This document shows positions 41,128-52,488 of a DNA stretch of 64,000 bases, one piece after another (within the stretch, counting starts at the first letter, position 1; each line of letters opens with the position of its first letter). The position numbers and the translations under genes were made by a program. The DNA comes from Stutzerimonas kunmingensis. Its GTDB lineage: Bacteria > Pseudomonadota > Gammaproteobacteria > Pseudomonadales > Pseudomonadaceae. Location of the stretch: assembly GCF_002929225.1 (NCBI RefSeq), contig NZ_PISM01000021.1, positions 1 through 64,000 of the forward strand. Reading direction: 5' to 3'. The notes beneath the pieces are model-generated. The model made no database searches. It was not told the DNA's origin and saw only the letters and a program-made list of their open reading frames with translations.

Positions 41128-42438
41128 ATGACCGCTCCCTCCGCCATTCGCCGACTCAACGCTGCCGATGCCGATTTCGCACGTCATCTGGATCATCTGT
41201 TGAGCTGGGAAAGCGTTTCCGACGATGGCGTAAACGAGCGAGTGCTGGAGATCATCAAGGCTGTGCGCGAGCGCGGCGATGCGGCGCTGGTCGAGCTGAC
41301 CCAGCGCTTCGATGGACTACAGGTCGCCTCCATGGCTGATCTGATCCTCCCACGCGCACGTCTGGAGCAGGCCCTCGAGCGGATTACCCCGGCACAGCGC
41401 GAGGCCCTCGAAATTGCTGCCGAGCGGGTGCGCAGCTATCACGAGCGGCAGAAACAGGACTCATGGACCTATACCGAAGCCGACGGCACGGTGCTGGGGC
41501 AGAAAGTCACCCCGCTGGACCGCGCCGGCCTCTACGTGCCCGGCGGCAAGGCATCCTATCCATCGTCGGTGCTGATGAACGCCATTCCGGCCAAGGTTGC
41601 TGGTGTGCCGGAAGTGGTCATGGTCGTGCCTACCCCGCGTGGCGAGCTCAATGAGTTGGTGCTCGCGGCGGCCTGCATTGCCGGCGTCGATCGGGTCTTC
41701 ACCATCGGTGGCGCTCAGGCAGTCGCGGCGCTGGCCTACGGCACCGAGAGCGTGCCTCCAGTGGACAAGATCGTCGGCCCCGGAAACATCTATGTGGCTA
41801 CCGCCAAACGCCATGTGTTCGGCAAGGTCGGCATCGACATGATCGCCGGCCCGTCGGAAATCCTGGTGGTCTGCGACGGCCAGACCGACCCCGACTGGAT
41901 CGCCATGGACCTGTTCTCCCAGGCCGAGCATGACGAGGATGCCCAGTCGATTCTGGTCAGCCCGGATGCCGCCTTCCTTGATCGCGTCGCCGAAAGCATC
42001 GCCCGTCTGCTGCCGACGCTGGAGCGTGCGGATATCGCCCGTACCTCCATCGAAGGCCGTGGTGCGCTGATTCAGGTGGCCGACATGCAGCAGGCGATCG
42101 ATGTCGCCAACCGCATCGCGCCTGAGCACCTGGAGCTTTCGGTCGCCGAGCCGGAGCAATGGCTGCCGCAGATTCGGCATGCCGGCGCGATCTTCATGGG
42201 GCGTTACACCGCCGAGGCGCTGGGCGATTACTGCGCTGGCCCGAACCACGTGCTGCCGACCTCGGGCACGGCGCGCTTCTCCTCGCCGCTGGGTGTGTAT
42301 GACTTCCAGAAGCGCTCGTCGATCATCAATTGCTCGGCCGAAGGTGCCTCGACGTTGGGCAAGGTGGCGTCGGTGCTGGCTCGAGGCGAATCGCTGACGG
42401 CGCATGCGCGCAGCGCCGAGTACCGCATCAAGAGCTGA
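41128..42438 (+). CDS. hisD: Histidinol dehydrogenase HisD
   Basis: A 436-residue NAD-dependent dehydrogenase ([81 protein letters not shown]). It catalyses the last two steps of histidine synthesis. The ATG at 41128 matches the usual length and has AGG upstream; an ATG at 41116 would add four residues. Confidence 0.95.
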   Translation: MTAPSAIRRLNAADADFARHLDHLLSWESVSDDGVNERVLEIIKAVRERGDAALVELTQRFDGLQVASMADLILPRARLEQALERITPAQREALEIAAERVRSYHERQKQDSWTYTEADGTVLGQKVTPLDRAGLYVPGGKASYPSSVLMNAIPAKVAGVPEVVMVVPTPRGELNELVLAAACIAGVDRVFTIGGAQAVAALAYGTESVPPVDKIVGPGNIYVATAKRHVFGKVGIDMIAGPSEILVVCDGQTDPDWIAMDLFSQAEHDEDAQSILVSPDAAFLDRVAESIARLLPTLERADIARTSIEGRGALIQVADMQQAIDVANRIAPEHLELSVAEPEQWLPQIRHAGAIFMGRYTAEALGDYCAGPNHVLPTSGTARFSSPLGVYDFQKRSSIINCSAEGASTLGKVASVLARGESLTAHARSAEYRIKS

Positions 42439-42550
42439 CGCTGGGCGGCCGGCACGGACTGGCTCATGCCCGTTCGCCGTCGCCACTCGGCAAGGCGTTT
42501 TGAACTATCGCCTCACGACCAACCGATCAATTTCGAGGAGAGAAGGGCAG

Positions 42551-43597
42551 ATGAGCAAATTCTGGAGCCCCTTCGTCAAGGACCTGGTTCCCTATGTGCC
42601 GGGTGAGCAGCCCAAGCTGAGCAAGCTGGTCAAGCTCAACACCAACGAGAACCCCTATGGCCCATCGCCACGTGCGATCGCCGCGATGCAGGCCGAGCTC
42701 AACGACGGTCTGCGGCTGTATCCGGACCCGAACGGCGAGCGGCTGAAGCACGCCGTGGCCGAATATTACGGCGTGTGCCCAGCTCAGGTCTTCGTCGGCA
42801 ATGGCTCGGACGAAGTGCTAGCCCATGCCTTTCATGGTTTGTTCCAGCATGACCGCCCGCTGCTGTTCCCTGATATCAGCTACAGCTTCTACCCGGTGTA
42901 TTGTGGGCTGTATGGCATCGCCTACGAAACCGTCGCGCTCGATGAACAGTTCCAGATCGATGTGGCCGATTACAACCGGCCGAACGGCGGCATCATCTTC
43001 CCCAACCCGAATGCGCCGACTGGCTGCCTGCTTCCACTTCAGGCGATCGAGCAGCTATTGCAGGCGAACACTGAATCCGTGGTGCTGGTCGATGAGGCCT
43101 ATGTGGATTTCGGCGGTGAGTCTGCCATCGCATTGGTGGACCGTTATCCGAATCTGCTGGTGACGCAGACGCTGTCCAAGTCGCGTTCGCTGGCCGGTCT
43201 TCGTGTGGGGCTGGCGGTCGGCCATCCGGATCTGATCGAGGCGCTGGAGCGGATCAAGAACAGCTTCAATTCCTACCCGCTGGACCGTATCGCCATCGCC
43301 GGCGCCGCGGCGGCGTTCGAGGATCGCGCCCATTTCCAGCAGACCTGTCAGCAGGTCATCGACAGTCGCGAGGCGGTAGTCACGGCGATGCAAAGGCTGG
43401 GGTTCGAGGTTCTGCCATCGGCGGCGAACTTCATTTTCGCACGTCATCCGCAGCGCGATGCGGCCGAGGTGGCCGCGAGCCTGCGCGAGCAGGGCGTGAT
43501 CGTGCGGCACTTCAAGCAGCCACGTATCGAGCAGTTCTTGCGTATCACCATCGGTACGCCGGAGCAGAATCACGCGCTGTTGGCTGCGCTCGGCTGA
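42551..43597 (+). CDS. hisC: Histidinol-phosphate aminotransferase HisC
   Basis: A 348-residue PLP enzyme ([43 protein letters not shown]). The cofactor lysine is in [16 protein letters not shown]. It starts at 42551 after GAGGAG/AAGGG. It follows hisD by 112 bp. Confidence 0.94.
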   Translation: MSKFWSPFVKDLVPYVPGEQPKLSKLVKLNTNENPYGPSPRAIAAMQAELNDGLRLYPDPNGERLKHAVAEYYGVCPAQVFVGNGSDEVLAHAFHGLFQHDRPLLFPDISYSFYPVYCGLYGIAYETVALDEQFQIDVADYNRPNGGIIFPNPNAPTGCLLPLQAIEQLLQANTESVVLVDEAYVDFGGESAIALVDRYPNLLVTQTLSKSRSLAGLRVGLAVGHPDLIEALERIKNSFNSYPLDRIAIAGAAAAFEDRAHFQQTCQQVIDSREAVVTAMQRLGFEVLPSAANFIFARHPQRDAAEVAASLREQGVIVRHFKQPRIEQFLRITIGTPEQNHALLAALG

Positions 43598-43612
43598 CGC
43601 TGAGTCTGGTTT

Positions 43613-43633
43613 GGGCAGGCTTACTGCCTGCCC
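43613..43633. terminator. Hairpin between hisC and algW
   Basis: Perfect 8-bp stem GGGCAGGC / GCCTGCCC around TTACT in the convergent hisC-algW gap. No clear T-run. Confidence 0.5.
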
Positions 43634-43702
43634 TTGCCGACCAGGTGGTGGAGGGGGCGCAGCATGTTGCTGCATTTCCCTCGTTTGGCAGGAGCGTCAT
43701 CG

Positions 43703-44857
<1,155 letters not shown>

Positions 44858-45018
44858 CGCGCAGAGGTCCGGACAGAGTTGCGGGCGCGGGGAGCGCCCC
44901 TTAAGGTGGCGGCATTATACGAAGCTCCAACTGAAATGCAGCTTCATGTGTGCATGATTTGCCGTGAGGGTTCGACTAGAAATCTATCGAGCCATATCGC
45001 ATTTACCAAGAGGTTGCC

Positions 45019-45777
45019 ATGACTGTTGCGCTCATCGCTCTGGTTCAGGAAGCAGATCGATATCTGGATGCCGCGAGGATTGCCGATTACTGCCCCAATG
45101 GTCTGCAGGTCGAAGGGCGTCCTCAGGTGGCGCGGATCGTCAGCGGTGTGACGGCCAGCCAGGCATTACTGGATGCGGCAGTCGAGGCGGGCGCCGATGT
45201 GGTCCTGGTCCACCATGGGTATTTCTGGAAAAACGAAGATGCCCGCGTCGTCGGCATGAAGCAGCGCCGCCTGAAAACCTTGCTGAGCAACGATATCAGC
45301 CTGCTGGCGTACCACCTGCCACTCGATGTCCACCCCGAGGTCGGCAACAACGCCCGATTGGGCGTACTGCTCGGTCTTCGCTCCGACGGTCCGCTGGAGC
45401 CGGGCAATCCGCGCTCGGTGGGGCTGGTGGGCTCCCTTGAGAAACCGCTGGCGCCGGCTGAGTTCATGCGTCGGATCCATGACGTGCTTGGTCGGGAGCC
45501 GCTGATGGTCGCCGGCGACCGCCCGATTCGGCGTGTCGCCTGGTGTACCGGTGGTGCCCAAGGCTATATCGATCAGGCTGTGGCGGCCGGAGTAGACGCC
45601 TATATCACCGGTGAAATCTCCGAACCCACGGCACATATCGCACGTGAAAATGGCCTGAGCTTCTTCGCTGCCGGCCATCACGCGACAGAGCGCTATGGGG
45701 TCCGTGCGCTGGGTGAGTACCTGGCAAGCCGCTTCGGCATCGAGCACCAATTCATTGATTGCCCAAACCCCGCGTAA
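45019..45777 (+). CDS. Nif3-like dinuclear metal-centre protein (YbgI family)
   Basis: A 252-residue Nif3/DUF34 protein (DYCPNGLQVEG, VLVHHGYFWKNED, LLAYHLPLDVHPEVGNNARLG, FFAAGHHATERYG). The His-rich motifs fit the dimetal site of the toroidal hexamer. Its function is debated: GTP cyclohydrolase-like or metal-chaperone roles have been suggested. Divergent from algW. Confidence 0.9.
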   Translation: MTVALIALVQEADRYLDAARIADYCPNGLQVEGRPQVARIVSGVTASQALLDAAVEAGADVVLVHHGYFWKNEDARVVGMKQRRLKTLLSNDISLLAYHLPLDVHPEVGNNARLGVLLGLRSDGPLEPGNPRSVGLVGSLEKPLAPAEFMRRIHDVLGREPLMVAGDRPIRRVAWCTGGAQGYIDQAVAAGVDAYITGEISEPTAHIARENGLSFFAAGHHATERYGVRALGEYLASRFGIEHQFIDCPNPA

Positions 45778-45860
45778 AGCTTGCTCTACGGGCGCAGTGA
45801 GTCGTGGAGCCCCCATTTCACGGTCCCGTGGCACGGCGGAGAGTCGATATAAATCTATAG

Positions 45861-45876
45861 CTTTTAGGTCTAAAAG
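45861..45876. promoter_or_regulatory. Palindrome in the cysD promoter region
   Basis: CTTTTAG-GT-CTAAAAG, a perfect 7-bp inverted repeat, about 90 bp before cysD. It lies over the position expected for the -35 element of a TAGAAT -10 hexamer at 45887-45892, whose own -35 (TTAGGT) is poor. It could be an activator or repressor site; which protein binds is unknown. CysB is the usual regulator of this operon but its sites are not simple palindromes. Confidence 0.4.
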
Positions 45877-45962
45877 GCGGCCTGATTAGAATTGAAGGTC
45901 GTGTTAGAGTTGCGCCCATTCCACGGCCGGCCGGCCGTCCATCTGCCAAATCGTGAGTAGCC

Positions 45963-46880
45963 ATGGTCGACAAACTGACGCATCTGAAACAGCTGGAGGC
46001 GGAAAGCATCCATATCATTCGTGAGGTCGCTGCAGAGTTCGGCAACCCGGTGATGCTGTATTCCATCGGCAAAGATTCGGCCGTAATGCTGCACCTGGCG
46101 CGCAAGGCCTTCTTCCCTGGCAAGCTGCCGTTCCCGGTGCTGCATGTCGACACCCGCTGGAAGTTCCAGGAGATGTACAGCTTCCGCACCAAGATGGTCG
46201 AGGAGATGGGCCTTGAGCTGATCACCCATATCAACCCCGACGGTGTGGCGCAGGACATGAATCCCTTCACGTATGGCAGTGCCAAGCACACCGACGTCAT
46301 GAAGACCGAAGGCCTCAAGCAGGCGCTGGACAAGTACGGCTTCGACGCTGCCTTCGGTGGTGCCCGTCGCGACGAGGAAAAATCCCGCGCCAAGGAGCGT
46401 GTCTACTCCTTCCGTGACAGCAAGCACCGCTGGGATCCGAAGAACCAGCGCCCCGAGCTTTGGAATCTCTACAACGGCAAGGTCAAGAAGGGCGAGTCGA
46501 TCCGCGTGTTCCCGCTCTCCAACTGGACTGAGTTGGACATCTGGCAATACATCTACCTCGAGCAGATCCCGATCGTGCCGCTGTACTTCGCTGCCGAGCG
46601 GGAAGTCATCGAGAAGAACGGCACGCTGATCATGATCGACGATGAGCGGATTCTCGAGCACCTCACCGATGAGGAAAAAGGGCGCATCGAAAAACGCATG
46701 GTCCGCTTCCGCACCCTCGGCTGCTACCCGCTCACCGGTGCGGTCGAGTCGACCGCGACCAGCCTGCCGGAAATCATCCAGGAGATGCTCCTGACCCGCA
46801 CTTCCGAGCGCCAGGGGCGCGTCATCGACCATGACGCCACCGGCTCGATGGAAGAAAAGAAACGCCAGGGTTATTTCTAA
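45963..46880 (+). CDS. cysD: Sulfate adenylyltransferase subunit 2 CysD
   Basis: A 305-residue PP-loop enzyme ([41 protein letters not shown]). It makes APS from sulfate and ATP, driven by GTP hydrolysis on CysN. It lies 11 bp before cysNC. Confidence 0.96.
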   Translation: MVDKLTHLKQLEAESIHIIREVAAEFGNPVMLYSIGKDSAVMLHLARKAFFPGKLPFPVLHVDTRWKFQEMYSFRTKMVEEMGLELITHINPDGVAQDMNPFTYGSAKHTDVMKTEGLKQALDKYGFDAAFGGARRDEEKSRAKERVYSFRDSKHRWDPKNQRPELWNLYNGKVKKGESIRVFPLSNWTELDIWQYIYLEQIPIVPLYFAAEREVIEKNGTLIMIDDERILEHLTDEEKGRIEKRMVRFRTLGCYPLTGAVESTATSLPEIIQEMLLTRTSERQGRVIDHDATGSMEEKKRQGYF

Positions 46881-46891
46881 GGAAACGCATC

Positions 46892-48790
46892 ATGAGTCAT
46901 CAATCCGAACTGATCAGCGAGGACATCCTCGCCTACCTGGCGCAACACGAGCGCAAGGAACTCCTGCGTTTCCTGACCTGCGGCAACGTCGATGACGGCA
47001 AGAGCACCCTGATCGGCCGCCTGCTGCACGATTCGAAGATGATCTACGAGGACCATCTCGAAGCGATCACCCGCGACTCCAAGAAGGTCGGTACCACTGG
47101 CGAAGACGTCGATCTGGCGCTGCTGGTCGATGGGCTGCAGGCCGAGCGCGAGCAGGGCATCACCATCGACGTTGCCTACCGTTATTTCAGTACCGCCAAG
47201 CGCAAGTTCATCATTGCCGATACCCCCGGCCATGAGCAGTACACGCGCAACATGGCCACCGGCGCGTCCACCTGCGACCTCGCGATCATCCTGGTAGATG
47301 CCCGCTACGGGGTGCAGACCCAGACCAAGCGCCACAGCTTCATCACCTCGTTGCTGGGCATCAAGCATATCGTCGTCGCCATCAACAAGATGGACCTGAT
47401 GAACTTCGATCAGGACGTGTTCGAGAAGATCAAAGCCGACTACCTGGCATTTGCCGATCGCATCGAACTCAAGCCGTCGTCTCTGCACTTCGTGCCGATG
47501 TCGGCGCTGAAGGGCGACAACGTGGTCAATCGCAGCGAACGTGCGCCTTGGTATGAGGGGCAGTCGCTGATGGAGATTCTCGAAGGCGTCGAGATCGCCG
47601 GCGACCGTAACTTCGATGACCTGCGCTTCCCGGTGCAGTACGTCAACCGCCCGAATCTGAACTTCCGTGGCTTCGCCGGCACCCTGGCCAGCGGTATCGT
47701 GCGCAAGGGTGACGAAATTGCTGTGCTACCGTCCGGCAAGACCAGCCGGGTGAAGTCTATCGTCACCTTCGATGGCGAGCTCGAGCAGGCGACGCCGGGT
47801 GAAGCCGTCACCCTGACGCTGGAAGACGAAATCGATGTCTCGCGCGGCGACATGCTGGTACATGCGGACAGTCGCCCACGTATCGCCGACAGCTTCGAGG
47901 CCATGCTGGTGTGGATGGGCGAAGAGCCGATGCTGCCGGGCAAAAAGTACGACATCAAGCGTGCCACCAGCTACGTGCCGGGCTCGATTGCCAGCATCGC
48001 CCACAAGATTGATGTGAACACCTTGGAGCAGGGTGCCGCGAGCAGCCTGCAGCTCAACGAGATCGGCAAGGTCAAAATCAGCCTGGATGCGCCTATCGCG
48101 CTCGATGGTTACGCGCAGAACCGTACGACCGGCGCTTTCATCGTCATTGATCGTCTCACCAATGGCACCGTCGGCGCCGGCATGATCATCGCCGAACCGG
48201 TTGCCCATGGATCGGGCGGTCATCACGGTGCGCTGGCCCACGTGTCTACCGAAGAACGCGCCACTCGCTTCGGCCAACAACCGGCGACCGTGCTGTTTAC
48301 CGGCCTTTCCGGCGCCGGCAAGAGCACCCTGGCTTATGCGGTGGAGCGCAAGCTGTTCGATATGGGCCGCGCAGTTTACGTGCTCGATGGCCAGAACCTG
48401 CGCCACGACCTGAACAAAGGCCTACCGCAGGACCGCGCCGGCCGTACCGAGAACTGGCGCCGTGCGGCTCATGTGGCGCGCCAGTTCAACGAGGCGGGGC
48501 TGATCACCCTCGCAGCCTTTGTCGCTCCTGATGCCGAAGGCCGCGAGCAGGCCAAGGCGCTGATCGGCAGCGATCGCGTCGTGACCGTCTACGTCCAGGC
48601 GTCGCCACGGACCTGCCAGCAGCGCGACCCGCAGGGTTTATACGTAGCCGGTGGCGATAATATCCCAGGCGAGTCCTTCCCCTATGACGTGCCGGGCAAT
48701 GCCGATCTGGTAATCGATACCGAATCGCTGACGGTGGAAGAGGGCGCAAAGCAGGTCATAGACATGCTGCGCAAGCGTGGAGTTCTTTGA
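46892..48790 (+). CDS. cysNC: Bifunctional sulfate adenylyltransferase subunit 1/APS kinase CysNC
   Basis: A 632-residue fusion. The N-terminal GTPase CysN has G1 GNVDDGKST (residues 31-39), G3 [17 protein letters not shown] and G4 NKMDL, plus EF-Tu-like beta barrels. CysC follows from about residue 465, with a second P-loop GLSGAGKST and [13 protein letters not shown]. It couples APS synthesis to its phosphorylation to PAPS. This fusion is usual in Pseudomonas. Confidence 0.95.
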   Translation: MSHQSELISEDILAYLAQHERKELLRFLTCGNVDDGKSTLIGRLLHDSKMIYEDHLEAITRDSKKVGTTGEDVDLALLVDGLQAEREQGITIDVAYRYFSTAKRKFIIADTPGHEQYTRNMATGASTCDLAIILVDARYGVQTQTKRHSFITSLLGIKHIVVAINKMDLMNFDQDVFEKIKADYLAFADRIELKPSSLHFVPMSALKGDNVVNRSERAPWYEGQSLMEILEGVEIAGDRNFDDLRFPVQYVNRPNLNFRGFAGTLASGIVRKGDEIAVLPSGKTSRVKSIVTFDGELEQATPGEAVTLTLEDEIDVSRGDMLVHADSRPRIADSFEAMLVWMGEEPMLPGKKYDIKRATSYVPGSIASIAHKIDVNTLEQGAASSLQLNEIGKVKISLDAPIALDGYAQNRTTGAFIVIDRLTNGTVGAGMIIAEPVAHGSGGHHGALAHVSTEERATRFGQQPATVLFTGLSGAGKSTLAYAVERKLFDMGRAVYVLDGQNLRHDLNKGLPQDRAGRTENWRRAAHVARQFNEAGLITLAAFVAPDAEGREQAKALIGSDRVVTVYVQASPRTCQQRDPQGLYVAGGDNIPGESFPYDVPGNADLVIDTESLTVEEGAKQVIDMLRKRGVL

Positions 48791-48831
48791 CAGCTGCATC
48801 AAATTAGCTAGACGGAATCTACGACCGCTGG

Positions 48832-48852
48832 CCCTCGATGATAAGTCGAGGG
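48832..48852. terminator. Hairpin between cysNC and the acyltransferase gene
   Basis: Stem CCCTCGA / TCGAGGG (7 bp, 7-base loop), at the convergence of cysNC and the minus-strand pilus-linked operon. It abuts the acyltransferase stop codon. Confidence 0.5.
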
Positions 48853-49896
48853 TTAGATAATGGTACCCAGTGTCTTTTCTTGCGCAGGCTTTCTTCGCCA
48901 GCGTCGAATGGGTCGCTCGATCAGGTGATGGCTGAAAACCGCGAACACGAACGCTATGCTGGTTCCAGCCAATAGGACTAACCACCACGGTTGCTGTAGC
49001 TTCAGATACTCCATGACAGGGTAGTGAAACAGATATAGGCCGTAGGAAAGCTGGCCGACATACACAAGGGGAGGGCTGGTGAGAGTTTTGCTCAGTAATC
49101 CCTGCGGGCGGCAGTGCAGCCAAAGCAGGATGTATAGCACCGTTATCTCGACCAGCGGCAGGCCAAAGCTTAGCCTCCCTTTGTCATCGGTTGGGTACAG
49201 CACGACCGCTAGCAATACCAGCCAGGCCAGCATCAGCCAGTGCCGTCGCAATAGGTGCGCCGGTACCGGCAGGCCACTGCCGATCCACATACCCAGGCAG
49301 GCGCCGAGTAACAGCCCACTGATGCGCATGTCGAAACGGTAATAAGCCTCGCCGCTACTCACATCCCAAAACTGCAAAGCCGCCATTCGCCACAGTCCCG
49401 CCAGCAGAACGCTTGTGAGCAGCACTGTCAGCGCAATACGCAGATTTTTCAGAGCCAGCAGACCAAGCAAGGCCAGCGGCCAGAGCAGGTAGAATCGCTC
49501 TTCGATGGCCAGTGACCAGGCATGGAGCATCTTTAACGGTCCCATACCAAACACCAGTGCGAGGTCGGCCTGGTAGATCAGCACCACAACCCAGTCGCGG
49601 ACATGAAAGTAGTAGTCCGGCCACAGCAATGGAGCCAATAGCGCATAGAGCAGGAGTAACAGAAGTAATGGTGGCGTAAGGCGCAGCAAGCGCTGACGAT
49701 AGAAGCGCCGCAGATCGAGAGAACCTTCAGCCTGATGTTCCGCAAGCAGGATGCGGGTGATCAGGTAGCCGCTGAGTACGAAGAATACATCCACCCCGAC
49801 ATTGGCTCCCGGCAAGCCCGGCATGCGGCCATGAAACAGCAGCACCAGCAGGATGGCGATAGCGCGAAGGCCGTCGAGTGCGGGTGAATAGGGCAT
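48853..49896 (-). CDS. Acyltransferase 3 family membrane protein (OafA/YrhL type)
   Basis: A 347-residue protein with about ten transmembrane helices and the family start PYSPALDGLRAIAILLVLLFHGRMPGLPGANVGVDVFFVLSGYLITRILL, with the R/H catalytic motifs in place. Such proteins O-acetylate or otherwise acylate cell-surface glycans. It lacks a C-terminal SGNH domain. It is the last gene of the pilin/ABC operon (15 bp after the ATPase), so a pilin glycan or other surface sugar is a possible target; this is inference. Confidence 0.82.
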   Translation of the reverse strand: MPYSPALDGLRAIAILLVLLFHGRMPGLPGANVGVDVFFVLSGYLITRILLAEHQAEGSLDLRRFYRQRLLRLTPPLLLLLLLYALLAPLLWPDYYFHVRDWVVVLIYQADLALVFGMGPLKMLHAWSLAIEERFYLLWPLALLGLLALKNLRIALTVLLTSVLLAGLWRMAALQFWDVSSGEAYYRFDMRISGLLLGACLGMWIGSGLPVPAHLLRRHWLMLAWLVLLAVVLYPTDDKGRLSFGLPLVEITVLYILLWLHCRPQGLLSKTLTSPPLVYVGQLSYGLYLFHYPVMEYLKLQQPWWLVLLAGTSIAFVFAVFSHHLIERPIRRWRRKPAQEKTLGTII

Positions 49897-49911
49897 GCGA
49901 CCGCTCCTGAT

Positions 49912-50796
49912 TCAGACGGTGCTGACAATATTGTCGAACAGCTCCTCCAGGGAGTTCTGTGGATGAGCGTTGAGCAGAGTGCCGCCAGCGTCGGTAATGG
50001 CGGCCAGCGCTGCCGGCACCTGGGTGCGTTCGCAGATGCCCTTCCATATCATGCCAGCATCCTCGGTAAAGCCTGGCAGCGCCTTGGTGCCGTAGTAGCG
50101 CACCACCAGGGTATTCTGGCTGGCCAGCATATCGGCAATGCTCTGCTGGGCACGGATGCGGCCCTTGTGGATCATCACGAAACGGTCGGCCAGACGCTCC
50201 ACGTCGTGGAGGATATGGGTGGAAAAAAACAACGTGCCGCCGACCTGTCGATATTCCTGCATCAGGTCTGCGACCTGGCGACGACCCACCGGATCGAGCC
50301 CTGACATTGGTTCATCCAGCACGAGCAATTTCGGTTCGATTGCGAAAGCATGGGCCAGTGCAGTGCGCTGGGTCATGCCCTTGGACAGGTTGCGAATACG
50401 CTTGTCTGCCGCATAGGCGATCCCCAGGCGTTCCAGCCAGTGCTCTGTACGCCGATGGTTTTCCTGACCCTTGATGCCGTGCAAGCGCAGGCCGCCGCTC
50501 ACCACTTCGCGCGGCGTCAACTGGTCGTAGAGATAGGGGTTTTCCGGGACATAGCCAACACCCTGGCGTGAAAGCGGATCATCCGCAGCACGCCCCATCA
50601 GCAGTGCCTGACCGGCATCTGCGCGCAGCGCGCCGAACAGAATCTTGATACTGGTGCTCTTGCCAGCGCCGTTCTGCCCGATAAAGCCTACCGACTGGCC
50701 GCTTTCAACGAAAAAGCTCACAGCGTCCAGGGCCTTGATGGCCTTGCCCTTAGTCTTGAATGACTTGTGCAGGTCTTGCACTTCGATCGGTTTCAT
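49912..50796 (-). CDS. ABC transporter ATPase, PilH-like
   Basis: A 294-residue ATPase with Walker A GQNGAGKST, Q-loop VPENPY, signature LSKGMTQRTALAHAF, Walker B LLVLDEPMSGLD and H-loop FSTHIL. It belongs to the ABC-2 exporter ATPases, with a C-terminal extension of about 70 residues. It overlaps the upstream gene by 4 bp. Together with the permease and the unknown protein it resembles the Myxococcus PilGHI set encoded next to pilA. Confidence 0.85.
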   Translation of the reverse strand: MKPIEVQDLHKSFKTKGKAIKALDAVSFFVESGQSVGFIGQNGAGKSTSIKILFGALRADAGQALLMGRAADDPLSRQGVGYVPENPYLYDQLTPREVVSGGLRLHGIKGQENHRRTEHWLERLGIAYAADKRIRNLSKGMTQRTALAHAFAIEPKLLVLDEPMSGLDPVGRRQVADLMQEYRQVGGTLFFSTHILHDVERLADRFVMIHKGRIRAQQSIADMLASQNTLVVRYYGTKALPGFTEDAGMIWKGICERTQVPAALAAITDAGGTLLNAHPQNSLEELFDNIVSTV

Positions 50797-51626
50797 TGCG
50801 AGTCCTGTTGCTTCACATGGTCGGCCAGCCGCGGCTGGCCCCCGTCGGACAATAGATAACCCAGCTTTAGCGGATCTTCAGGCAGGGCTCTAAGCCCGGC
50901 ATGGCCGACCAGATCAATCAGCTGTGATGGCGCACGGTTGTGCTGCTGCCGATATTCGTGGGCTGCTGCGCGCAGCGCCTGCAAGCCTTGCAGTCGCACG
51001 ATGCGCGCGGCGAGCAGGGCGCGGAAGTTCTCGTCCGCACTCTGATCTTGCATGGCGATCAGAATGTCCAGTGCAGTCTCGGGGTCGTCGCCGCGCTCGT
51101 ACCACTTGGCCGCCATGTCGCGCAGGGCTGGCGCATTGATTGGGTGACGTTGGGCTGCGACTTCGGCCCAGTGTCCGGCCCTGTTCATATCGCCTTCAAA
51201 GTACATGGCATTGAAGGCGTAATAGAACGCCGGCCACATATCCCACTCCCGGCTCTGCGCCGCTTTGAGCAGTACATCCTGCGCCGCCGGCACCTGCCCG
51301 TTCCAAGGCAGGATGGCCGCGCCGACGTAATAGTTGTCTTCATGGCGAGGATTGAAGAAGGCCGCATCGCCCTGCAACTGCCCCTGGATGCGATAGGTCT
51401 CCTGTTCAGTAACGGAGGCGGCCACCATCAGGCTGCGAAACACGTTGAGGTTGGCTGCCAGGAAGGGGTCGCCTGCAGAATAGGTCAGCTGCACCGGGAT
51501 CGGCAAACGCACCCGCAACACCTCTGCGCGAGCTTCCGGGCGGGCATGGTCGCGCAACAGCAAGCCGGTGCCGGCAAAGCCCGCCCAGGCGAGCAGCATG
51601 ATCACCAGGGCAATCAGTGTTCTCAT
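50793..51626 (-). CDS. Membrane-anchored periplasmic protein of unknown family, in ABC operon
   Basis: The 277-residue product has one N-terminal transmembrane or signal helix (residues 4-25, LIALVIMLLAWAGFAGTGLLL) and then a soluble, helix-rich region with TPR-like spacing (AQDVLLKAAQSREWDMWPAFYYAFNAMYFEGDMNRAGHWAEVAAQRHP, GDDPETALDILIAMQD). No named family is recognised. It is sandwiched between permease and ATPase with 4-bp overlaps on both sides, so it is probably a third component of that transporter, positionally like PilG of Myxococcus. Confidence 0.7.
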   Translation of the reverse strand: MRTLIALVIMLLAWAGFAGTGLLLRDHARPEARAEVLRVRLPIPVQLTYSAGDPFLAANLNVFRSLMVAASVTEQETYRIQGQLQGDAAFFNPRHEDNYYVGAAILPWNGQVPAAQDVLLKAAQSREWDMWPAFYYAFNAMYFEGDMNRAGHWAEVAAQRHPINAPALRDMAAKWYERGDDPETALDILIAMQDQSADENFRALLAARIVRLQGLQALRAAAHEYRQQHNRAPSQLIDLVGHAGLRALPEDPLKLGYLLSDGGQPRLADHVKQQDSQ

Positions 51627-52423
51627 GTGAAATTGCGCCGCTGGAAAATCACGATGGCCAGCGCCGTCAAGGTAGCGATATAGGCCAGGGCATTGAGTGC
51701 AGCCAGTGCCATGGCCAGTGGCTCGGGAGGCAGGTCGTAGAGCGACAGTACGCGCCAGTCCAGACGGGACAGGTCGGGCAGCCAGACGTAGGAATGCTCC
51801 AGCAGCGGGCTGAAGATTTGCTCATGGAACGGGTCGGAACGTTCACCGCGCAGGTAATCGATGGTCGGTCCCATGCCCCTTGCGGCAAGGGCGAAGGCCA
51901 GCCCGAGCAGGAAGGGCAGAAAGGGGGTGGTCGAGAGGGTTGCCAGCAGCAGTGCGAAGGCCGCGACCACCAGCAGGTCCAGCCACATGCCCAGCAGTAC
52001 CAGCCAATAGCTCCAGTCAAGCGCTGGTGGGCGCATCTGTGCGTAGCTGGAGCCAAAGAAATATAGAAGCAACCAGAAAGCTACACCGATGAATAATAGA
52101 CTCATTCCGCCCAGCGTAGCGACGGCGAAAAAGCGCGACAATAGAAACTGCCAGCGAGCTATAGGGTAAGCCAGTACGAAGTATACAGACTTGCGTTCAA
52201 TATCACGGACCACCAAGTCCTGCATCCAGACTAGCACCATTGCCAGCAGGGTTATACGCATGCCGCTAAAAGCTACGTCTAGGGTCACCGTCAGTTGCTG
52301 GCGTCCGGAAAAGTTCCCAGCCAGAAAGGCCATGCCCAGCAACGTCAAGGTGGTCAGTAGAAGGACGCGGAAGCCCAGGCCGCGCAAGCCCATGCGTACA
52401 CCGAGTCGTGCCAGTTCAAGCAT
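51623..52423 (-). CDS. ABC-2 type permease, PilI-like
   Basis: A 266-residue permease with six predicted helices. The family pattern includes MVLVWMQDLVVRDIERKSVYFVLAYPIARWQFLLSRFFAVATLGGMS, as in ABC-2 (NosY/CcmB-like) membrane subunits. The start is the ATG at 52423 with GGAG six bases upstream; a TTG at 52441 lies inside the hairpin. It is the first transporter gene after the pilin pair. Confidence 0.8.
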   Translation of the reverse strand: MLELARLGVRMGLRGLGFRVLLLTTLTLLGMAFLAGNFSGRQQLTVTLDVAFSGMRITLLAMVLVWMQDLVVRDIERKSVYFVLAYPIARWQFLLSRFFAVATLGGMSLLFIGVAFWLLLYFFGSSYAQMRPPALDWSYWLVLLGMWLDLLVVAAFALLLATLSTTPFLPFLLGLAFALAARGMGPTIDYLRGERSDPFHEQIFSPLLEHSYVWLPDLSRLDWRVLSLYDLPPEPLAMALAALNALAYIATLTALAIVIFQRRNFT

Positions 52424-52439
52424 ATCTTTCTCCACAAAC

Positions 52440-52471
52440 AAGCAAGCCCCCTGGCGGGAGGGGGCTTGCTT
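52440..52471 (-). terminator. Perfect 12-bp hairpin between pilA-C and the ABC permease gene
   Basis: AAGCAAGCCCCC / GGGGGCTTGCTT with an 8-base loop. On the minus strand it is followed by TGTTTGTGGAG, which includes the ribosome site of the permease. It is probably a partial terminator or mRNA end-protecting element that keeps pilin transcripts abundant and transporter transcripts scarce. Confidence 0.7.
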
Positions 52472-52488
52472 TGCAACACTGAAAGCAA

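Noticed and set aside
46892..48790. CysN-CysC fusion as a novelty
   Set aside because: This fusion is well known in Pseudomonas and other proteobacteria.
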